In this document: piece after piece, positions 16,101-21,251 of the stretch
How positions within the stretch are numbered: position 1 is the stretch's first letter
How the letters are laid out: each line of letters starts with the position of its first letter
Source: a virus
Virus record (IMG/VR): IMGVR_UViG_3300020420_000070
Location: 1 to 21,251 of that record
DNA: 21,251 bases
Strand: one strand, 5' to 3'
Translations under genes and position numbers: made by a program
The notes under the pieces: model-generated
Seen by the model: the letters and a program-made list of their open reading frames with translations, nothing else
Told to the model about the DNA's origin: nothing
Databases searched by the model: none

Positions 16101-19100
16101 TTATTGTGTGTGATTATTTTGCACATGGTACTGGTGATTTCTTCTCAGTAGACTCTTATGGTGCGATTGATTATAAAGAGATACCAACTTATACTGCAAC
16201 AAGAGTTGACCCAGAAGTAAAAACCCCCTCTGGTGAGTTTGACCTTAGAGATACAGTTGATTTTAGACCAAGAGTTGCAGATGCAACTATTGATACAACA
16301 ACTACAAGTCAAAGCCAGACACTTCACAAAGTTACATCAAAGTCTTTTGACTTTAGTTCAAGAACTTTTGCTGGAACTGGTGCATCTGAAATACTAATTC
16401 CAAAAGATAATTCACAATTTCAATATGATTTTGATTTCTTCCTTGGAAGAGTTGATATGTTATTTTTAACTGAATATGGTACGTTTAAGATTGTTGAAGG
16501 TGAACCAGCAGAAAATCCCTTTATTGGTAAGAGAATTGAAAAGGCGATGTTACTTGCTACAATTCAACTTCCACCATATGTTTTAGATATTGATGATACA
16601 TCTTTTGAAAAGACTGATAATCGTAGATTTACTATGAGAGATATTGGTTCAATTGAAAGAAGGTTGAATCAAGTAGAATATTATACTGCACTGAATCTTT
16701 TAGAAAAAGACGCACAGTCTTTTCAAGTTCAAGACGAAAATGGACTTGACAGATTTAAATCTGGTTTTGTTGTAGATAATTTCTCTGGACACTCAGTTGG
16801 AGATGTTCAAAATGCTGACTATAGAAATGCAATAGACTATGAGAATAACGAACTTCGTCCTAAGTTTACTATGAAAGGTATATCTCTCATTGAAGAAAAT
16901 ACAACGGACACTCAAAGAACAGCTGACAATTATCAAAAAACTGGTGACATAATTACATTACCATATTCAGATGTCGTATCTGTCCAACAACCATATGCAA
17001 CGAGAGTTGAAAATTTAAATCCAGTTTTATCTTTCTCATGGACAGGCATATGTTCTCTTGACCCATCTGGTGATGAGTGGTTTGAGGTCAATAGACTTCC
17101 TGCTCTAATTATTAACAGAGATGGTAACTTTGACCAATTAGTTGCACAAGTTGGAAATGCGATGGGAACTATTTGGAACTCATGGCAGACACAATGGACT
17201 GGAACTTCTCAGTCAGAACGAGTGATTAGTACAAGCGGTGCTTTTCAAGAAGGTAATGCATTGTTTAGTAATGTAGTCACTAGGGTTACAACAACTACAA
17301 CTCGTAGACAGAGAAGAGATGGTATAAACACAAGGGTTATTGCACAGATTGATAGAGAGTCACTAGGTGATAGATTACGCTCTACTGCATTAATACCATT
17401 TATGAGAAGTAAAAATGTTAACTTTGTGGTTGATGGTTTAAAACCGAATACAAGAATGTATCCTTTCTTTGATAAAGTAGACGTATCAAGATTTGTTACT
17501 CCAGCTACTGGTGGTGTTGGAACAGTAACTTCTATTAATGGTGCGATATTTTCAGATGGTGGTGGAAGTTGTACTGGATTATTTACTATTCCAGACCCAA
17601 ATGTTGCTGGTAATCCACAGTTCCAAACTGGTGAGAGATTATTCAGATTAACATCTTCAAGCACAAATGCAACTAATCCAGAACCAGAGACATTTGCACA
17701 AGCACTCTTTTCTTCAACTGGTATTCTTAGAAATATTCAAGAAGAAATTCTTGCAACAAGAAACGGAAGAATTGAAGTTCAAAATGTAAACGATACAAGA
17801 ATTATATCAAATGAAACATCAACAAATAGAGTTGACAGAAACTTTCTAAATCTTATAAGGGAAGATGATGATGATAATGAAAATGAAGATGGTAGTCGTG
17901 ACCCAGGCAGTAATAATTTTAGTGGTTGGGATGACCCACTTGCACAAACTATCTTATCAAGTGAAACTGGTGGTGAGTTTGTAACTAAGATTGATGTTTT
18001 CTTTCAAAGAAAAGACCCAGATATTCCAGTTCTATGTCAGATAAGGGAAGTCGTAAATGGTTTTCCAACTAGAAAACAATTACCTTTCGCACAAAGATGG
18101 TTACAACCATATATGAAAGGTACAGTTGAAATGAGTAATGGTGGAACAACTGTCACTGGAACAAACACTGATTTTTTAACTGGTGCTCATAATCTTAAAG
18201 TTGGTGATACAATTACAATTCAAGGTCTTGGTAATCAAACCTCTGGTGTTACTAACGATACTGGTAACTATGATGCAACAGCACTTGTTGCAAAAGTAAC
18301 TGCAATTGCATCCGATACGTCACTTACTGTAGATACTGCAGCTGCGAGAGGTGATAGTGGTAAGAAGATTAGTAACGTAAACTTATCGTCAACTGCTGCT
18401 ACTCCCACTACTTTTAGATTTGACTCTCCAGTTTATCTACAAGAAAATCAAGAAGTTTGTATTGTATTATTCACACCTTGTGAAAGATATTTTGCGTGGA
18501 TTTCAAGAATGGGTGAACAAGAGATTAATGGAACACGAATGATATCAAAACAGCCACACTTAGGTGTATTGTTCAAATCACAAAATAACTCTACTTGGAC
18601 TGCATATGATTATGAAGACTTAAAGTTTACAGTGCATAGAGCAAGTTTTGATATTGAGGGTGGAAGAGGTACATTAACTCTTACCAACGATGTTGTCGAG
18701 TCAAAAACATTAGGTGCAGACCCAATCAGAACTATTAGTGGTTCGTCTTTTGTACAAGTATCGCATCCAGACCACCATATGTATTCTGCATCTAACAATG
18801 TGACAGTTAGTGGAGTTACATCTGGTATTACTACAACACTAGGAGCTGCGATTAGTTCTACGACACAGACAGCAATTACTATCACTGCAAACTCAGATTT
18901 TGTTGCTGACTCTGGTGGGTCAAATATTACAATTAAGATTGGTGATGAAATTATTCAAGGTGCAAAAACAAATGCAACTACAATCACTGCGAGTACTAGA
19001 GGATATGATAGTACAACAGCTGCAACTCATGCTAATGGTGCGACTGTTGAACTTTATCAAATTAATGGTATTCCACTTGACCAAGTAAATAAGACACATC

Positions 19101-19978
19101 CTGCTCTTGCAAATATTGGAATTGATAGTTATACAGTTGTAACTTCTAATAGTGCAAATGCATCTTCTAACCAAGGTGGAAGTGCAGTGGTTGTTACTGA
19201 AAACGCAATGATGGATGGTATGCAAACTTTACTTCCAACTATACTATATCCAGAGACAGGCATTAATTCAACAATAAGAACTACAACTGCAACATCTCCA
19301 AATGGCACAGAGACATCATTTAGTCTTGCTGGAACTACTTTTGCAAAACCTATTACTTTAGGAGAAAACTTTATATTTGATAAACCTAGAATGGTTGCAA
19401 GTCAAATTAATGAAACTAACGAAATCGCTGGTCAAAAATCATTTTATCTAGATTTAGAATTAAGAAGTAGTAGAGAAAACTTATCGCCTGTTGTTGACTT
19501 AGATAGAAAGTCAATTGTTGCATTTTCAAATAGATTGAATAAAATTGATAGTGCATCAGATATGGGTGTCACTGCATTACATGGTGATTACGTTTCATCT
19601 GAACAACCACAAGGTGATGTCAACGAAGCAATCTACATGACAAGAAGAGTTGCACTTGATACTCCTGCTACTGGAATTAAAGTATTCTTAGATATGAATA
19701 GATTTGCAAGTGCAAATGTAAAAGTAATGTTTAAGATACTTCGTTCTGATGATGCATCTGATTTTGATGAGATAGGATATAATTTCTTCAATACAGATGG
19801 TAGTCCAGACTCAGTAGTAAATGCATCACTATCTGCAACTGACTTTAAAGAATATGAATATACTGCAAATAATCTAGATGAGTTTATTGCGTTTTCAATT
19901 AAAATTGTGATGCAAGGAACTAATTCATCTGAACCACCAAGATTAAAGGACTTGCGAGCACTCGCATTAGCAACATAA
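13145..19978 (+). CDS. Giant DUF4815-type virion protein (2277 aa)
   Basis: This is the largest gene here, about a third of the window. Residues 5-60 (LNVSPYYDDFDPNDKFHRVL, RPGFAVQARELTTLQSILQN), the block ending VSPGKAYVRGYEIDHV (360-375), and FIRGQFVKVDAQRI between them match the DUF4815 pattern of large phage tail or baseplate proteins. The middle contains GQTSGATA-type strand modules (near 510 and 900). An acidic run (REDDDDNENEDG, about 1570-1582) marks a linker. Near 1759 the FRFDSPVYLQENQEVCIVLF region with WISRMGE and QPHLGVLFKSQNNSTW forms a second conserved domain, and residues about 2080-2277 form a beta-rich end. It probably replaces T4 gp9-gp12-type peripheral proteins, or carries the fibres. 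Role is inferred; structural nature is well supported. Confidence 0.85.
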   Translation: MQKTDLNVSPYYDDFDPNDKFHRVLFRPGFAVQARELTTLQSILQNQVEKHGRHFFKEGAMVIPGQISFDIRYYAVKLQTSIGGNNIAGYLADYVDGIITGDTSGVTARVVGYSDATTTDEPTLYVKYISTATATVSAAGTIGASTAGLTNRFVVGESISVDKAINSGTIVSGALSAILLTSNAIETGSAAAIEEGVYFIRGQFVKVDAQRIILDKYSNTPSYRIGLAISETLITPEADNTLLDNATGSSNVNAKGGHRLKFSLTLSKLPLGSADDEEFVELMRVKNGSIQKIVDRTDYNIFQENIARRTFDESGNYSVRPYAIEIKETLDDGSNNGVYASNQVTDGGNTAAEASLTIQVSPGKAYVRGYEIDHVVPSFIDLPKPRTTENFDSAITNVEVGNFTRVTNVKGTPDLSPFISGDVAEPYREIQLHSVQKTNYSTAANAQIGVARARAFEHSSGNTSNDTLSNSSDNDAEFNLYLFDIRMFTQIQLSANFGGSPNGVAQGSKITGQTSGATGFVHSAVNNLVQLITVSGNFNVGEKLISSAQTTSNNANQLIEDASNNELTVAVITSRNFDDVKSVFMNSPNTGQDFTANLVLSSNLTLGGTVSINHSSASTTINGFNTTFTLDLKVGDFVTVPGAGSGGADLTTRVTAVTNNTTLTIATGASTTVTSVPIVRNRNQLRDQEKNLLLRKLRKDTIKTLKTDTNDGVSQTVQTFRRTFVVTTTAAGEINLTAGSNETFSAKSNTDCVVTIITAGSAIGGSSNTAAAGDIINLDASTTPAQTYVVSGNQLTITNPEILGNGAKVKVIATLTRTVAAEKTKTKQPAHLVLVDADSSAGPAYGTASQHKEISLGRADVYKIYAVLDSEDTSTTPKLPEFTVTSVSGTFQKGETIQGASSGANAVIVNTTNPITFITTNGKSLIANETITGVTSTATATTGTFTAGSKDITSRFTLDTGQRDNFYDISRLVRKGGKPTPIGKLLIVCDYFAHGTGDFFSVDSYGAIDYKEIPTYTATRVDPEVKTPSGEFDLRDTVDFRPRVADATIDTTTTSQSQTLHKVTSKSFDFSSRTFAGTGASEILIPKDNSQFQYDFDFFLGRVDMLFLTEYGTFKIVEGEPAENPFIGKRIEKAMLLATIQLPPYVLDIDDTSFEKTDNRRFTMRDIGSIERRLNQVEYYTALNLLEKDAQSFQVQDENGLDRFKSGFVVDNFSGHSVGDVQNADYRNAIDYENNELRPKFTMKGISLIEENTTDTQRTADNYQKTGDIITLPYSDVVSVQQPYATRVENLNPVLSFSWTGICSLDPSGDEWFEVNRLPALIINRDGNFDQLVAQVGNAMGTIWNSWQTQWTGTSQSERVISTSGAFQEGNALFSNVVTRVTTTTTRRQRRDGINTRVIAQIDRESLGDRLRSTALIPFMRSKNVNFVVDGLKPNTRMYPFFDKVDVSRFVTPATGGVGTVTSINGAIFSDGGGSCTGLFTIPDPNVAGNPQFQTGERLFRLTSSSTNATNPEPETFAQALFSSTGILRNIQEEILATRNGRIEVQNVNDTRIISNETSTNRVDRNFLNLIREDDDDNENEDGSRDPGSNNFSGWDDPLAQTILSSETGGEFVTKIDVFFQRKDPDIPVLCQIREVVNGFPTRKQLPFAQRWLQPYMKGTVEMSNGGTTVTGTNTDFLTGAHNLKVGDTITIQGLGNQTSGVTNDTGNYDATALVAKVTAIASDTSLTVDTAAARGDSGKKISNVNLSSTAATPTTFRFDSPVYLQENQEVCIVLFTPCERYFAWISRMGEQEINGTRMISKQPHLGVLFKSQNNSTWTAYDYEDLKFTVHRASFDIEGGRGTLTLTNDVVESKTLGADPIRTISGSSFVQVSHPDHHMYSASNNVTVSGVTSGITTTLGAAISSTTQTAITITANSDFVADSGGSNITIKIGDEIIQGAKTNATTITASTRGYDSTTAATHANGATVELYQINGIPLDQVNKTHPALANIGIDSYTVVTSNSANASSNQGGSAVVVTENAMMDGMQTLLPTILYPETGINSTIRTTTATSPNGTETSFSLAGTTFAKPITLGENFIFDKPRMVASQINETNEIAGQKSFYLDLELRSSRENLSPVVDLDRKSIVAFSNRLNKIDSASDMGVTALHGDYVSSEQPQGDVNEAIYMTRRVALDTPATGIKVFLDMNRFASANVKVMFKILRSDDASDFDEIGYNFFNTDGSPDSVVNASLSATDFKEYEYTANNLDEFIAFSIKIVMQGTNSSEPPRLKDLRALALAT

Positions 19979-19979
19979 A

Positions 19980-20210
19980 ATGTCAGATTATAAAAACATA
20001 GAAGGACATTCAGACCTAATAAAAGATATGCACTCAAAGGCAGTGATAAATACAAATAGAAGTGCATACCTCGCTGCTGTGCAAAGAAAGAAAAATATTC
20101 TTGCACAAAAAGATGAATTAAGGGATGCAACAAGAGAGATAAATATATTAAAATCAGAAATGCATGAGATTAAATCACTCTTAATAAAATTGGTAGATAG
20201 AGATGGCTGA
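19980..20210 (+). CDS. Small coiled-coil phage protein (76 aa)
   Basis: It starts 1 nt after the giant gene's stop. The N-terminus (SDYKNIEGHSDLIKDMHSKA, then VINTNRSAYLAAVQRKK) resembles small proteins found next to structural genes in many T4-like phages. The C-terminal half (ELRDATREINILKSEMHEIK, then SLLIKLV) is a clear amphipathic helix with heptad spacing, so a coiled coil is likely. It may be a minor virion or assembly protein; the function is unknown. It overlaps the next gene by 8 nt, indicating translational coupling. Two GATAAATA sequences (20045-20052 and 20138-20145) lie inside it and could serve the following gene. Confidence 0.75.
   Translation: MSDYKNIEGHSDLIKDMHSKAVINTNRSAYLAAVQRKKNILAQKDELRDATREINILKSEMHEIKSLLIKLVDRDG
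20138..20145 (+). promoter_or_regulatory. Possible late promoter inside the 76-aa gene
   Basis: GATAAATA lies 57 nt before the ATG at 20203; a second copy is at 20045-20052. Both match the late core except at the first base. They may simply reflect coding sequence. Confidence 0.25.
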
Positions 20211-20649
20211 TAGAAGTGTAGTTGCAAGTAATACTTTTGAACAGTTTCGTGTAGAGTTTAACGAACTCGCAACGGATGTCGGAGATATTGCAAGTATTAC
20301 TGGTGCGTCTGGAACTATTGCATCTGCAACCGATGTAATTGAAGCAGTAGTACAAATCAACAATGCATTAGACGCTGCTGATTTGGATGGTGCTGGTGAT
20401 AGTGGAACATTTGCAGTTGACCTAGATACACAATCTTTAACAATCGCTGGTACGACAAATGAGATTGAAACTGTTGCAAGTGGACAGACACTTACAATTG
20501 GTTTACCAAACAATGTAACTATTTCTGGTAATGCAACGATTGGTGGTAACATATCAAATGGTTCTGGTATTAACTTAACATTCCCTACAGTTGGGGGAAC
20601 AATCTCGACAGAGGGATTTTCAATTGCATTAGCAACTGCTTTAGGATAA
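20203..20649 (+). CDS. Fibre-like structural protein (148 aa)
   Basis: The N-terminus (VVASNTFEQFRVEFNELATD, about 5-24) is a common opening of marine phage fibre or appendage proteins, likely an attachment helix. Alternating short strands with Thr, Gly, Asn and Ile follow (TNEIETVASGQTLTIGLPNN, then ISGNATIGGNISNGSG), typical of beta-structured fibre shafts. Being only 148 aa, it may be a short fibre base or capping protein. The ATG lies within the end of the 76-aa gene. The next gene starts 10 nt after its stop behind AAGGAAAG. Confidence 0.65.
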   Translation: MADRSVVASNTFEQFRVEFNELATDVGDIASITGASGTIASATDVIEAVVQINNALDAADLDGAGDSGTFAVDLDTQSLTIAGTTNEIETVASGQTLTIGLPNNVTISGNATIGGNISNGSGINLTFPTVGGTISTEGFSIALATALG

Positions 20650-20659
20650 GGAAAGAAAT

Positions 20660-21251
20660 ATGGCAAATAACTTTAAAAACGCTTTTGCATCAATCGTAAC
20701 TGCTGGAGAGTTTTATCAATCGACTGGTAGTGCGACTGATAACCATACTGGGCCGCAGAATGTATATACTGCAAACAATGGTTCTAGTGGTGTGAACTCA
20801 ATCCTTGTCGAACTTGATGCATCAAATACTGGAAGTGCTGGTATAACACTCACTGCATTTATTCAAGATGTGAGTTCAACACTTGGGTCGATTACAAGTA
20901 TTGTATCATCTAGTGATGTTGCAACTGTAACGACTGGTTCTGCACATGGACTGCAAGTTGGAATGTATGTTCATGTAACTGGTTCAACAACTGCATATGT
21001 CAATGGAATATATAAGGTTGCATCCGTACCAAGTTCAACAACATTTACATATGCACAAAACTCAAGTGCAGCTAATGGAACTGCGGCTGGAACAAAGGTA
21101 ATCTACAAAGCATATCACATTGTAAAAGATGTGTCCATACCAGCAAACTCAACACTAAAAATTGTTTCTGGACAAAAGATAATCCTAAACGCAAATGATA
21201 AACTTTATGCATATGCAAGTGCAGCTACTTGTGATGTAATCGGTGGTATTC
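20660..21251 (+). CDS. Virion structural protein, 3'-truncated by the window end
   Basis: The ATG at 20660 follows AAGGAAAG (about 20648-20655), and the frame stays open for 197 codons to the window end. Residues about 45-70 and 150-197 are strand-rich (SILVELDASNTGSAGITLTA; HIVKDVSIPANSTLKIVSGQ, then NDKLYAYASAATCDVIGGI) and resemble a small beta-sandwich virion protein common in marine phages. Those usually end only a few residues after this point. Inserted between these halves, residues about 78-135 carry a motif with AHGLQVGMYVHVTGS and NGIYKVASVPSSTTFTYA, a repeat-type domain widespread in phage particle proteins. The exact role is unknown. Confidence 0.7.
   Translation, partial: MANNFKNAFASIVTAGEFYQSTGSATDNHTGPQNVYTANNGSSGVNSILVELDASNTGSAGITLTAFIQDVSSTLGSITSIVSSSDVATVTTGSAHGLQVGMYVHVTGSTTAYVNGIYKVASVPSSTTFTYAQNSSAANGTAAGTKVIYKAYHIVKDVSIPANSTLKIVSGQKIILNANDKLYAYASAATCDVIGGI

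Noticed and set aside
19633-20133. 166-aa minus-strand reading frame
   Set aside because: It lies opposite well-supported coding sequence of two + strand genes; all other genes are on the + strand.
20181-20666. 161-aa minus-strand reading frame
   Set aside because: It is the shadow of the fibre-like 148-aa gene, with composition mirroring its Thr/Gly/Ile codons.

Overview
This window is a late structural (baseplate and tail-fibre) region of a T4-like myovirus, preceded by a short block of small accessory genes. It is AT-rich, every gene lies on the + strand, and genes are packed with 1-nt overlaps or gaps of a few tens of bases. The architecture (gp25, gp6, a large gp7-position protein, gp8, then a very large DUF4815-type protein) and the TATAAATA-like late promoters match marine T4-like phages such as cyanophages and the pelagiphage HTVC008M. 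A low-GC marine bacterial host is likely but is an inference; nothing here names the host.

Region 1 (1-1698) holds seven small ORFs of 51-102 aa, one of them a 51-aa membrane peptide overlapping its neighbours. Two near-consensus sigma70-type promoters (TTGACA, 17-bp spacer, TATAGT or TATACT) lie here, and each carries a perfect palindrome. The second promoter, at 1586-1614, has no convincing gene behind it. It reads for about 78 nt straight into a textbook intrinsic terminator (1670-1698), so the unit looks like a small RNA gene, or a shared 3' UTR/small RNA, at the boundary between the accessory and late blocks.

Region 2 (1699-9293) encodes the gp5-like baseplate hub/spike, gp25, gp6 and a 964-aa protein in the gp7 position. 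The gp5-like protein carries a lysozyme-like domain at its C-terminus rather than in the middle as in T4.

Region 3 (9336-11588) is a tail-fibre cassette: a fibre-like protein, a glycine-rich putative adhesin with ten-residue repeats, and a tail-fibre assembly chaperone-like protein. It sits between the gp7-position gene and gp8, which are adjacent in T4, and is flanked by late-promoter-like motifs.

Region 4 (11630-21251) encodes gp8, a 2277-aa DUF4815-type virion protein, a small coiled-coil protein, and two further structural proteins, the last cut by the window end. Together regions 2-4 would supply the hub, the wedges and the peripheral receptor-binding parts of a contractile tail. The only convincing terminator in the window is the one at 1670-1698. 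Late-promoter-like octamers before gp5, gp25, the fibre cassette and gp8 suggest several nested late transcripts.
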